Positions 8,734-17,519 of a stretch of DNA of 64,000 nt are shown piece by piece; within the stretch, counting starts at the first letter, position 1; each line of letters begins with the position of its first letter. Made by a program: the position numbers and the translations under genes. This DNA comes from Prevotella sp. (lineage in GTDB: Bacteria > Bacteroidota > Bacteroidia > Bacteroidales > Bacteroidaceae). The DNA is taken from positions 1-64,000 of the forward strand of contig JAFZSI010000053.1 in assembly GCA_017619445.1 (NCBI GenBank), given 5' to 3'. Below the pieces are notes generated by a model that was not told where the DNA came from, ran no database searches, and was given only the letters and a program-made list of their open reading frames with translations.

Positions 8734-8886
8734 GGAGTTATCGGGAGTTAACTGAAGTTATCGCGGTCTGCGACCGCTCAGGGAGTTAACTGACAATAGT
8801 TCAGCATATGTCCACTAACTTCCGTTAACTTCCGATAACTCCTGCTAACTCCCTTTAATTTTTCAAAGAAGAGGAAGTATTAAATT
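8734..8886. repeat. Repeat family B, copy 2
   Basis: The core at 8734-8842 is the reverse complement of the copy 1 core (7649-7748), with centre GCGGTCTGCGACCGC. The tail at 8843-8886 (TGCTAACTCCCTTTAA, then AAAGAAGAGGAAGTATTAAA) is in the same orientation as the copy 1 tail. So only the core is inverted relative to its flank. Confidence 0.8.
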
Positions 8887-8913
8887 GTAAATTGTCAAAT
8901 TGTAAATAAATAG

Positions 8914-9447
8914 ATGGACCTCATCATGATTCGGCATACTTCGGTAGGCGTTCCTCATGGCACCTGCTACGGATGGACCGACGTGCCCGTGGCCGACACC
9001 TTTGAGCAGGAAGCCGCCGAGACACTTCGCAACCTACAACCCCTCATGCCCTTCGACCGCGTCTATACCTCGCCCCTCACCCGTGCCAAGCAGCTGGCCA
9101 CCTTCTGCGGTTTCCCCGATGCCACCCAGGACCGCCGGCTGATGGAAATGAACATGGGCGACTGGGAGATGCAACGCTTCGAAGCCATTGACGACCCACG
9201 GCTGGAAGAATGGTACGACGATTTCATGCACAAACAAACCACCAACGGCGAGAGTTTCCCGCTGTTCTACCAACGTGTGACCGCGTTTCTTGACGACCTG
9301 CGCCAACAGCCCCTGCAACGCGTGGCCATCTTCGCCCACGGCGGCGTACTCATTGCCGCCGCCATCTACGCAGGTCTCTTTCCCGCCGACCGTCACGCCT
9401 TCTCCCACCTCGTACCCTACGGCGGCATACAGCAGATAAGCATCTGA
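8914..9447 (+). CDS. cobC: Alpha-ribazole phosphatase (histidine phosphatase family)
   Basis: Removes the 5' phosphate in late B12 assembly. 177 residues. The phosphohistidine motif is MIRHTSVG at residues 5-12 (RHT instead of RHG, as in CobC). The second arginine is in YTSPLTRAKQLA, and the second histidine in AIFAHGGVLIAA. Its place directly after cobU-cobT-cobS favours the ribazole phosphatase assignment over a generic phosphoglycerate mutase-like enzyme. Confidence 0.87.
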   Translation: MDLIMIRHTSVGVPHGTCYGWTDVPVADTFEQEAAETLRNLQPLMPFDRVYTSPLTRAKQLATFCGFPDATQDRRLMEMNMGDWEMQRFEAIDDPRLEEWYDDFMHKQTTNGESFPLFYQRVTAFLDDLRQQPLQRVAIFAHGGVLIAAAIYAGLFPADRHAFSHLVPYGGIQQISI

Positions 9448-9511
9448 CTGTGGAAAACCATATTCAACTTACTATAAAGAAACAAGTTTTCTAAAAAAAT
9501 ACCATCAAATA

Positions 9512-9544
9512 TTTGCCCGTTTCACAAGAAATCTCTATCTTTGT
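9512..9544 (+). promoter_or_regulatory. Promoter for the candidate RNA / surface-protein leader
   Basis: -33 TTTG at 9512-9515 and -7 TATCTTTGT at 9536-9544, with a 20-bp spacer. Transcription should begin near 9551, about 375 nt before the next start codon at 9926. Confidence 0.7.
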
Positions 9545-9545
9545 A

Positions 9546-9857
9546 CCCGACCCCATTTGCCTCACAAGGGGCTGGGGGTCGGTTATCTTTATTTGAAATA
9601 GGACGTTTACGAACGTTTTCTTCTATCGTCAAATCTCGCAAATTTGCACAGTATCAGAAGAAACGCAACGGAGCGTTCACGTTGGGCGTATTATACCCTT
9701 AAGTGACGTGAGTAACTTTGAATATTACTTACACACGAAAAAGGAATATGTATAATAGCTGACGGCGTGGGCTAACTCGAGTTGCTTATCCTGATACAAG
9801 GCAATGCGAGAGCCCGACGATGGGATAAGCGAGAAGTAGAGACTCCCACGTCTTTTT
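9546..9857 (+). ncRNA. Candidate structured RNA or long structured 5' leader
   Basis: A 300-nt non-coding stretch with many pairings. CCGACCCC (9547-9554) can pair with GGGGTCGG downstream (near 9577-9584). CGTTTTCTTCT (9614-9624) pairs with AGAAGAAACG (9656-9665). GCTTATCC (9784-9791) pairs perfectly with GGATAAGC (9823-9830). An outer stem joins 9761-9771 to 9845-9852 (GTGGG/CCCAC and GAC/GTC, with a bulge) and is followed by TTTTTC, like a terminator. GGGCT (9769-9773) could also pair with AGCCC (9811-9815), which competes with the outer stem. Either a free small RNA ending near 9857 or a regulatory leader of the 9926 gene. I do not recognise it as 6S, tmRNA, RNase P RNA or a known riboswitch. 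Confidence 0.5.
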
Positions 9858-9925
9858 CATGCGACCATCAACCATAAATTTAACCGCCGACTCTGGGATG
9901 TCTATAGGCATAAGAAACAAAAGAC

Positions 9926-12001
9926 ATGAGAAACATAAGCTACTCATTGTTGCTGACGGCCCTCATGGCTGTCTGCTCGCTTACTGCGACAGCACAAGAC
10001 AAACTACAAGAGTTTATCAACAACATTCCACTTACGGGCACAAGGGCATCCAACGGGTTCACCGACGTTGACCTCTCACAATTCCCTGCCTCTGAACTGG
10101 AACGAACCACCACACTGAAAGTGACAGACGGGAGAAAAGTGAGATTCATCAAAGGAACGCTGACAAAAGCGGCCTCGCTCAAAGGTCCCATATTAAAAAT
10201 TTCCACGAGAGCACAGGTGGATTTCGGCAGCCCTGACAATGTTTATAACAACGGGGGAAGTATATACGACGACATTGATGACGGAATAGAATCCGTCAGA
10301 ATGGAAGGCGGAAGCCTTTTTGTAAGCAAATGTGGTTCAATTGGTGCAAATAAATATGCTATTCTCTTGACATCTGACGATGACTGTTTCGAACTAAGAG
10401 GAGGCACTTTGCTTGGGGCTTACATTGATTGTACGGCTGAGAATGCTTCACTAAAACTGACCAGCGGAATGTTAGGTCATGTGGCAAGAATTAAAACAAA
10501 ATCTGATTTGTATCTTTCTATCGACCACGGGTCTTTGAATATCTTCATTGAACTGCTTACTAAAGAATGTAAAGTTTATTCAAGCACAGACTTTGCCAAA
10601 AGCAGCTTAGGGCCACATCTCATTAAAGCACCCTACAAAACCTACGGCGACGTAATTGTTGAAGGCTATGACGGGCTAACGCTCGATGATACAATACTGG
10701 GAAAGATCAAGTTCGACAGCGAAGAGGAGGGAAAATTCCAGCTATACCTCAACACCAAGAAGAACACCATTGAACTCTGCATCGACCAGCTGCAAGCATT
10801 CATCGACAACATTCTCAATGGCGGTGATGACGGGCAGGGAGGCGACGGCTCAGAGGCCAACCCCTATCAGGCCAACATTCCGTGCAGTGGCATTGAAATG
10901 GACGACGATGTAGATTTCAAAGAAGACCCGCTGCAGTGGGTTGTCAATGGTATTCCCACTGACAACAATAGTAACAGCAAACCTAACAAAACGACCGTTG
11001 CCAACACCACCCCACCCTTCGAGGTGGAAGACTGTCAGGGCACACTCACCAACAACGGCGGAAACATCTACATCCGCCCAGGAACCACTGTTACCATCAC
11101 AAACATCTATTACCAAGGCTGCGGATGCGACAAGTACATCTACGTATGGGGCACTCTCATCATCGACATCAACATCTATATCTACAACGTAACACGATTC
11201 ATACACCTAATGCCAGGAGGACACGTCGTTATCCGTGGACTCTATGGCGAAGTGGTTAACGAAATCATCTATATAGAAGGAGGCGAAGTAACCTACTATG
11301 GCGGTGAGACATCGGGTGGAATATACGGATGGTACAACCCAGGAGGAGCAATCCACATCTACGACGGAATCATCAAGGGTGGCACCTGCGGCGGATGGAC
11401 TGGTGCAGGCGGCATCAGTTATATCCACAATGGCAGCATCTACGGAGGCATCATCAACTATGGAACAACCTACATCTACGGAGGAGCTATCAGTGGCGGA
11501 TCCACCTACACCATTCGCAACTACCCAGGTGGTTCCATCTATATCTACGGTGGAGCCCTCACCGGCTCGGGAACTATCTGGAACCAGGGCGACATCTATA
11601 TCGACGGGAGTGGCGGCATCAAGTGCTCAGACATATACCTCGTCCGGGGATGCCATATCTACATCATTGCACGGCTGAAATTTATCCTTCGATTCAAAAT
11701 CACTATCGATAACATCATCCTCAATGAGCCTATCATACTCGGGGGCAAGGGTTATACACTGACAGATGCCGACATTGCCAACATCAGGATTGAACTGCCA
11801 AAAGGATACGCATGGAAATACGACCCCACCTGCAAAGGTATAATCATCTACCTCATTGACGGCATCACAGACGCACAGAACGAACAGCCCACAGCCGTAA
11901 GCACCTACGATGCCACTGGCCGACAGATTGGCGAGGCCAGACGAGGCATCAACATCCTGCGCATGAGCGACGGAACAGTGAAAAAAAACGTAATGAAATA
12001 A
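9926..12001 (+). CDS. Secreted beta-helix-like surface protein
   Basis: 691 residues with a signal peptide (MRNISYSLLLTALMAVCSLTATAQ). Function unknown. The middle (about residues 365-560) is an irregular repeat rich in Tyr, Ile and Gly (IYIYGGAL, IHIYDGIIKGG, YIHNGSIYGG), typical of a right-handed beta-helix. Two stretches resemble each other and the next gene: KLQEFINNIP after the signal peptide and LQAFIDNIL near 290. The end STYDATGRQIGEARRG...VKKNVMK is a degenerate form of the YDLQGRR...KK.IK tail found on the proteases downstream, consistent with type IX secretion. A hairpin terminator follows. It may be paralogous in architecture to 12099-14498. Confidence 0.8.
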   Translation: MRNISYSLLLTALMAVCSLTATAQDKLQEFINNIPLTGTRASNGFTDVDLSQFPASELERTTTLKVTDGRKVRFIKGTLTKAASLKGPILKISTRAQVDFGSPDNVYNNGGSIYDDIDDGIESVRMEGGSLFVSKCGSIGANKYAILLTSDDDCFELRGGTLLGAYIDCTAENASLKLTSGMLGHVARIKTKSDLYLSIDHGSLNIFIELLTKECKVYSSTDFAKSSLGPHLIKAPYKTYGDVIVEGYDGLTLDDTILGKIKFDSEEEGKFQLYLNTKKNTIELCIDQLQAFIDNILNGGDDGQGGDGSEANPYQANIPCSGIEMDDDVDFKEDPLQWVVNGIPTDNNSNSKPNKTTVANTTPPFEVEDCQGTLTNNGGNIYIRPGTTVTITNIYYQGCGCDKYIYVWGTLIIDINIYIYNVTRFIHLMPGGHVVIRGLYGEVVNEIIYIEGGEVTYYGGETSGGIYGWYNPGGAIHIYDGIIKGGTCGGWTGAGGISYIHNGSIYGGIINYGTTYIYGGAISGGSTYTIRNYPGGSIYIYGGALTGSGTIWNQGDIYIDGSGGIKCSDIYLVRGCHIYIIARLKFILRFKITIDNIILNEPIILGGKGYTLTDADIANIRIELPKGYAWKYDPTCKGIIIYLIDGITDAQNEQPTAVSTYDATGRQIGEARRGINILRMSDGTVKKNVMK

Positions 12002-12018
12002 ACCTGTAACTACGAAAC

Positions 12019-12060
12019 AGTTGCCTGTCCCATTTTCTTATGGAACAGGCGACTATTTAT
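12019..12060 (+). terminator. Terminator after the beta-helix protein gene
   Basis: AGTTGCCTGT (12019-12028) pairs with ACAGGCGACT (12045-12054, one G-U pair), followed by ATTTATTATTTT. Confidence 0.7.
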
Positions 12061-12098
12061 TATTTTGAACTTCCTAATAACCACAAAACCACGAAACC

Positions 12099-14498
12099 AT
12101 GAAACCCGCAAAAACCACATCTACGCTTTTGTTCATCATTATTAGCATTTTATCACTGAACAGTCCATCTTCATTAGGAGCAACGACTAAAACTGTTAAT
12201 GTAGAAACTGCCGGAACTCTTTCCACATTAATATCCGATGGCGAGCTTGATGAAATAAAGAATCTCACCATCAGAGGTTCCATAAACGGAACAGATTGGG
12301 CATACTTATTCAACATGGTTAACAACTTAGTAAAAATAGACCTGTCTGATGCAAAGATTATTAGAGGAGGTACTAAATACATGAGGGTCTATGCGTATTC
12401 TTTGGATGATAGGATAGAGAGTCAAGACATTGATGAATCAGAAGCTAATGCAAAAAAGAGAATCAATAAAACAACAATTGCATATACTACAGTTGATTTA
12501 TATACAGGGGACAACACCATCAGCACTAACATGTTTGATAGCTTTATGAATCTTGAAACCATAATACTCCCCAATAGTGTTACCCAAATGACTGGAACCC
12601 CATTCTACAATTGCCCTAAACTCAAAACCGTTGTTATAGGTCAATTGCTTTATAAAATTGCTCATGGACGTATAGCAATTGATTGTCCTAATTTGTCAGT
12701 CAACCTTAACGACAATCAATATCTGAAAAACGAAAACGGTGTTATCTATAACTACAACTACTCTGAATTATTAATGACACTGCCAAATACCACACTTCCT
12801 TCATTTATCACAATAGATAGTAGAACGCAATCAATTAATCCCAAATCTTTTTATCAGCATAATGAGATAAAGCAAATTTATATGCACGAAGGCCTAACGA
12901 CAATAGGATACATGGCCTTTGCCGGGTGTGAGTCCCTCCTAGGCATAGCCATTCCATCTACTGTCCAAACAATGAAAGCAGCGTATAAGGATTGTAAATC
13001 TATACAAAAAGTTTCTATTCCAGAGAGTCTGTTTAGAATAGAAGCCTCAACTTTTTCTGGCTGTGAATCACTGATGACTATTACCATTCCACCAACTATT
13101 GAATCAATAGACCAATATGCTTTTTATGGCTGCAAACGACTCTCCGTAGTACAGATTGGAAGCCAAATTGTTCATACCATAAGAAAATATGCTTTTAGTG
13201 GATGCGAATCTTTGATTGATATTAATATTCCTAACACCATTACAAAAATATCAGGATATGCTTTTAGCGGTTGCTCTAAACTTGCAGACTTTTCTTTTCA
13301 TGAAAACCTGTCAATATTGGAAGAAGGAGCATTCTATGGTTGTAATTTTGAAACCATAGATTTAAGCAAAACGACAATTGAAAGCTTAACAGGAAGAAGT
13401 ATTACATATTTGGGATCTATTCGTTCTATTCATGAAAGTCCGTTTGGCAATTGTTTGCAACTAAAAAAGATTTATCTTCCTCATACACTTCATTCTTTAG
13501 AGAAAGCTGTCTTCGATAGTCCTTTGTTAACTGACATCTACTGTTATGCAACGGAGCCACCCACTGCATTCGAAGATGAAGAGAAACCTCAATACCCTGA
13601 TGTTAGGCACATATATGACGGTTCTTTCAAAGATATCAACACTAATACTTGCCGTCTCCATGTTCCACTTAATAGCATTGATAAGTATAAAAAAGCAGTA
13701 TGTTGGCGATTGTTCTACAATACTGATAACATTATTGAAACAGAAGTCATCAACGCATCTGACCCTTTACAAGAATTTATAGACCAAATACCAACAAATG
13801 ATAATGAATTTGTGTATGTCATTCCAATTTCTAATGATGGTTTCGACATGAACAGTGACGTTAATGTCGATAATTTGCAAATAATAATTGATGGCATAGG
13901 AAATAACAACAGCAGCAAGTTCTATTTCAATGGTGGCATATTCAGTATAAGTAGTTCTGCTTCAGTAACCTTCAGAAATGTTGTGTTTCAAGGCAGCAAT
14001 GGCAGTATAAGTAACCAAGGAATAATGAAAATACAAAATGAAAAAGATGAAACCTCTCCTATCGCCAGCCCTGGAGGTTCAGTAACCAATATGGGGAAAA
14101 TATATTGGGGCAGAGGTGCTTCTATTTCCAATATTGTTAATCTACTCGGTGGACGACTGTATGTTATGGGGGAAATGAATACATCTATGAACATCATCAT
14201 TCCGTCTGAAAATGACATAGAACCGGGCGCAGCCATCGTCACGGGGAGCGACGGCTACACACTGACAGCAGAAGACGCTACCCACGTTAGTTTCTCGCTT
14301 CCTGAAGGGTATAAGGCACATTATGATACAGCCATGGCAGGTATTGTGATTTCATTCTCCGACGGAATTAGAACTGTTAACCATTCAAATCAAATTATTC
14401 ATGGCAACATCTACGATGTACAGGGAAGGAAATTGACTAACGGAATCACCACAAAAGGAACATACATTATTGATAAGAAGAAAATAGTGCTGAAGTGA
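12099..14498 (+). CDS. BspA-type leucine-rich repeat secreted protein
   Basis: 799 residues with a signal-like N terminus (MKPAKTTSTLLFIIISILSL). From about residue 140 to 480 there are tandem LRR_5 (BspA/TpLRR) units of about 23 residues, with the recurrent pattern AFxGCxSLxxIxIPxxIxxI (for example YAFSGCESLIDINIPNTITK). Such proteins usually mediate adhesion to host proteins or other bacteria. After the LRRs comes DPLQEFIDQIP, matching the N-terminal words of the preceding secreted protein, then a beta-rich segment. The C-terminal tail NIYDVQGRKL...GTYIIDKKKIVLK fits a type IX sorting tail. Base composition is more AT-rich than its neighbours, which may point to transfer or relaxed selection. 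Confidence 0.87.
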   Translation: MKPAKTTSTLLFIIISILSLNSPSSLGATTKTVNVETAGTLSTLISDGELDEIKNLTIRGSINGTDWAYLFNMVNNLVKIDLSDAKIIRGGTKYMRVYAYSLDDRIESQDIDESEANAKKRINKTTIAYTTVDLYTGDNTISTNMFDSFMNLETIILPNSVTQMTGTPFYNCPKLKTVVIGQLLYKIAHGRIAIDCPNLSVNLNDNQYLKNENGVIYNYNYSELLMTLPNTTLPSFITIDSRTQSINPKSFYQHNEIKQIYMHEGLTTIGYMAFAGCESLLGIAIPSTVQTMKAAYKDCKSIQKVSIPESLFRIEASTFSGCESLMTITIPPTIESIDQYAFYGCKRLSVVQIGSQIVHTIRKYAFSGCESLIDINIPNTITKISGYAFSGCSKLADFSFHENLSILEEGAFYGCNFETIDLSKTTIESLTGRSITYLGSIRSIHESPFGNCLQLKKIYLPHTLHSLEKAVFDSPLLTDIYCYATEPPTAFEDEEKPQYPDVRHIYDGSFKDINTNTCRLHVPLNSIDKYKKAVCWRLFYNTDNIIETEVINASDPLQEFIDQIPTNDNEFVYVIPISNDGFDMNSDVNVDNLQIIIDGIGNNNSSKFYFNGGIFSISSSASVTFRNVVFQGSNGSISNQGIMKIQNEKDETSPIASPGGSVTNMGKIYWGRGASISNIVNLLGGRLYVMGEMNTSMNIIIPSENDIEPGAAIVTGSDGYTLTAEDATHVSFSLPEGYKAHYDTAMAGIVISFSDGIRTVNHSNQIIHGNIYDVQGRKLTNGITTKGTYIIDKKKIVLK

Positions 14499-14794
14499 GT
14501 GTCATGCAAGGCAATCTTGTACTTTAGTAGAAACAGTGGAGAACCAAGAAAACTGAAGCAGCCTTTTGCTAATTTTGTATTCTTGGTTTTCCTGTTTTTG
14601 TGATGAAAAACATGGTTTACGATTATGAAAAATCGGTTTACAATCAAAACGTGCTGGTTTACTATAGAATTTTCTAAAAGATTTATGAATAAAACGTAGA
14701 ATTGCGTTAGTAAAGCTGTTTATTGTTTTCGCCAAGCAATGCTTTACGAAAACAACGCCGAGCATTAGCACGACCCGTTGCAGGGTTTATTATC

Positions 14795-14812
14795 AAATTC
14801 TCTAGAAAATTT
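14795..14812. repeat. Dispersed palindrome family A, copy 3
   Basis: AAATTCTCTAGAAAATTT, one mismatch from the perfect palindrome; flanked by GCAATGCTTTACGAAAAC on the left and GTTCGTAAAGCATAGG on the right. Confidence 0.7.
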
Positions 14813-14927
14813 GACAATAAAGCATTGGTTTGTGTTCGTAAAGCATAGGTTTGCGATTCCAACGTGTAGCTTTGAGAATGGCAAATGCACATAATTGTGG
14901 AGAGAGTGAATATTTTTGTGCTTTTTC

Positions 14928-14961
14928 TTGTATAGTTATCAAATTTTTCTGCTATCTTTGC
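14928..14961 (+). promoter_or_regulatory. Promoter of the first C10 protease gene
   Basis: Exact -7 box TATCTTTGC at 14953-14961 with a TTG at 14928-14930 as a likely -33 remnant (22-bp spacer). The start codon at 14996 lies 35 bp downstream. Confidence 0.7.
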
Positions 14962-14995
14962 AGAAAATAATATTCATTATCAAATTACCATAACC

Positions 14996-17413
14996 ATGAA
15001 AAAAGTATTGTTCACTTTGTTTGTTTTGGCCATGCCTCTGATGATGATGGCCGAACCTATAGGACAGGATAAGGCATTGCAGATTGCCTGTCAGTTTATG
15101 GCAGCACGGGCAAATGCAGATTTCCTTGGGGCTGGCAGTATGAATGGCAGGAAGGCCGCACCTGCTCATCGGGTGCTGAGTTATAAGGATATTGGCATGA
15201 AGAATCTCCATGCTTTTGCAGACGAGGCGAACGGTGGGTTCGTCGTTGTTGCGGGCGATGACCGCGTGGAGCCTGTGCTGGCCTACAGTGTGTCCGACGA
15301 GCTGAATGTCTATAACATGCCGACGGCCATGCAGGTGATGCTGCTCAGCTTCGACCAGCAGATTGGCAAACTGCGTCAGGGGAACCCGACTGTGCGCAAG
15401 GCAGCAGCAGTTTCGAGCCGCCAAGCCATTGCACCGCTCATCAAGACCATGTGGCACCAGTATCTGCCGCTTAACTACAACTGCCCGTACGACAAGCAAT
15501 CGGAACGAAACAAGCTGGTGGGCTGCGTGGCATTGACACTTGGACAGCTCATGTACTATTACCAGTACCCCAAGAGCACCAAGGTGACGATTCCGGCTTA
15601 TACAACGGCTAGGGGCGACGAGATGCCTGAACTGCCGCCCACCACCTTCGACTATTCGAAGATGTATCTGAACTATGATTATGTGAGTGATGCCGAAAGA
15701 AACACCATCAACCCCAACGACCCGTCGCTCGAAGAAGTCACAAAGCTGCTGTTGTATGCAGGCTGCGCCTTAGAGATGCAGTATTCAACAATGGGCTCCG
15801 CCGCTGTGTTCGACAACGCACTCATTGCCAAGTATTTCGGCTATGACAAGGGAGCGCGCTATCTGTTGGCGGGCAATTACCCGCACGACGTGTGGGAGGA
15901 AATGGTGTATCAGGAGCTGAAGGCCGGTCGCCCCGTGCCCTATTCGGCTGGAGCTGTGGGCAACCAGTCGCACCAGTTCATCATTGATGGCTACGACGGC
16001 ATGGGACTGTTTCACACCAACTTCGGTGAGCCATTCAAGGGCTCTTCCGACTCATTCTTCCGTTTAGGCGTGCTGAACGAATGTGACGGACAGACAACCC
16101 TTGTGGAGTTCAGCGGCTACAACGTCAACCAGGCCGCATACTTCGGCTTCCAGCCCGACAAGGGCAACGACCCAGTGCCAGTGGTCAGCGTGGATTATGG
16201 CAACTACTCGTTGTCGAAGACTGAATATACCCGCAGCTCATCAAGTGCCGACTTCAAGGACATTGTCTTGGGTGGCACCATGACCCGTTATGACAACAAC
16301 GGCAAGACCATGGACTACGGCTGGGGCCTGTTCCAGAACGGACTGCTGAAAAAAGAGCTCTGCTCATCGACAACAAGCCAGGAAAACACCAGTCTCAACT
16401 TGAAATTCAACATGGGCAGCCAACTCACCGACGGCACCTACCAGCTGTTCCCCATCTTCCGAAACCACGGGGCAAAAAGCTGGGAGGAATACCTCGAGTA
16501 TCGTTATACCACTGAAGACGGCACTCCCATGCGTCACTACACCGCCACCATCACCAACAACCGGTTGACCATTGGCGTGTCGTCAACGGAACCCAACCTG
16601 AAGGTCAACAAGGTGCAATACTTTGCCGCATACGAGGGAGAGAAACTCGACATGCGCGTGTGGCTAACCAACAACGGCACGAACTACGAGAACGAAGTCT
16701 TCCTTTGGATTGACAACGAGGAGTACATGCGAACAGGCGTGGGCGCATACATCGACCCCGGCAAGTCGGACTACATAGACTTCTGCACAGCAGCACCCAG
16801 TAAGGGAACCCACAAGGTCAAGGTTACTACCGACTGGGAAGGAAAAAAGACTATCTATACAGGCCAATTCACCGTCACCGACCCTCCCGAGTATAATCTT
16901 GAACCCGACTTCACCCTCTACGGAGTCGACGAGAATCAGGATGTTCACAACACCCTGCACGTAGTTCTGAAAATAACTAACAAGGGAAATACAACCTTTA
17001 GTAACATGATTCAGGCTAACCTTCAGGAGTATATGGATGATGGAAATGGACATATAGCCTGGGACGACAATCTCGGCATACCCTCTTACCCTTGGAAGAG
17101 AATGGACTACCTGTATATAGAACCGGGCAAAAGCACAGAGGTGTCCTACACCTTAGGAAGGGAAGTGTTGAAACCCAATGACTACCTGTATTCGATGGGC
17201 GTGATTTATTACAATAATAAACAAGACTTTGGTTGGCTTATGAGTATAGGCTATTTTAACTATTTCGACGATGCCTCAGGCATTCATGGCACCTCTGTCC
17301 AGACAATTGTTGACGACGGCATCTATTACGACCTGCAGGGACGGCGCGTCCATGCAAACCAGTTGAAACACGGCGTTTATATCCACAACAACAAGAAAAT
17401 GCTCATCAAGTAA
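14996..17413 (+). CDS. Secreted C10-family cysteine protease (streptopain/interpain-like), copy 1
   Basis: 805 residues. Signal peptide 1-19; N-terminal pro-domain (about 20-140, with the typical GGFVVVAGDDR); catalytic domain about 145-390. The catalytic pair is C177 in LVGCVALTLGQLMYYYQYP and H326 in GNQSHQFIIDGYDG. Beyond the protease there are beta-sandwich segments (about 400-760). The C-terminal tail is YYDLQGRRV...GVYIHNNKKMLIK, which suggests type IX export. C10 enzymes such as SpeB and interpain A degrade host proteins. A second copy follows directly, and 82 residues around the active-site histidine (254-335) are identical in both. Confidence 0.92.
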   Translation: MKKVLFTLFVLAMPLMMMAEPIGQDKALQIACQFMAARANADFLGAGSMNGRKAAPAHRVLSYKDIGMKNLHAFADEANGGFVVVAGDDRVEPVLAYSVSDELNVYNMPTAMQVMLLSFDQQIGKLRQGNPTVRKAAAVSSRQAIAPLIKTMWHQYLPLNYNCPYDKQSERNKLVGCVALTLGQLMYYYQYPKSTKVTIPAYTTARGDEMPELPPTTFDYSKMYLNYDYVSDAERNTINPNDPSLEEVTKLLLYAGCALEMQYSTMGSAAVFDNALIAKYFGYDKGARYLLAGNYPHDVWEEMVYQELKAGRPVPYSAGAVGNQSHQFIIDGYDGMGLFHTNFGEPFKGSSDSFFRLGVLNECDGQTTLVEFSGYNVNQAAYFGFQPDKGNDPVPVVSVDYGNYSLSKTEYTRSSSSADFKDIVLGGTMTRYDNNGKTMDYGWGLFQNGLLKKELCSSTTSQENTSLNLKFNMGSQLTDGTYQLFPIFRNHGAKSWEEYLEYRYTTEDGTPMRHYTATITNNRLTIGVSSTEPNLKVNKVQYFAAYEGEKLDMRVWLTNNGTNYENEVFLWIDNEEYMRTGVGAYIDPGKSDYIDFCTAAPSKGTHKVKVTTDWEGKKTIYTGQFTVTDPPEYNLEPDFTLYGVDENQDVHNTLHVVLKITNKGNTTFSNMIQANLQEYMDDGNGHIAWDDNLGIPSYPWKRMDYLYIEPGKSTEVSYTLGREVLKPNDYLYSMGVIYYNNKQDFGWLMSIGYFNYFDDASGIHGTSVQTIVDDGIYYDLQGRRVHANQLKHGVYIHNNKKMLIK

Positions 17414-17467
17414 ATTGGGTGATTGGTCGTTTGAGTGATTGGTCGTTTGGTCGTTTGGGTGATTGTT
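17414..17467 (+). repeat. GGTCGTTTGG tandem repeat between the two proteases
   Basis: Units GATTGGTCGTTTGAGT, GATTGGTCGTTTGG, TCGTTTGGGT in tandem. The same words recur at 35.04, 41.52 and 42.18 kb. One TTTG here (17446-17449) sits 18 bp before the next -7 box. Confidence 0.7.
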
Positions 17468-17476
17468 TATAATTGC
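17446..17476 (+). promoter_or_regulatory. Promoter of the second C10 protease gene, partly repeat-derived
   Basis: -33 TTTG at 17446-17449 lies within the GTCGTTTGG repeat; -7 TATAATTGC at 17468-17476 (one mismatch to TAnnTTTGC). The start codon is at 17520. Confidence 0.5.
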
Positions 17477-17519
17477 GAGTCTATGCAACAAAACTATTCA
17501 TAAATCAATAACTGTAACC

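Larger units (their letters stand above)
14499..14995. other. Intergenic region with family A palindromes
   Basis: No gene seen. Two family A units are present, a degenerate one at 14668-14682 (AATTTTCTAAAAGATT) and one at 14795-14812 (centre TCTCTAGAAAA). Between and around them are words such as GCTTTACGAAAACAACG and CGTAAAGCATAGGTTTGCG in both orientations. The right end holds the promoter of the C10 protease gene. Confidence 0.75.
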
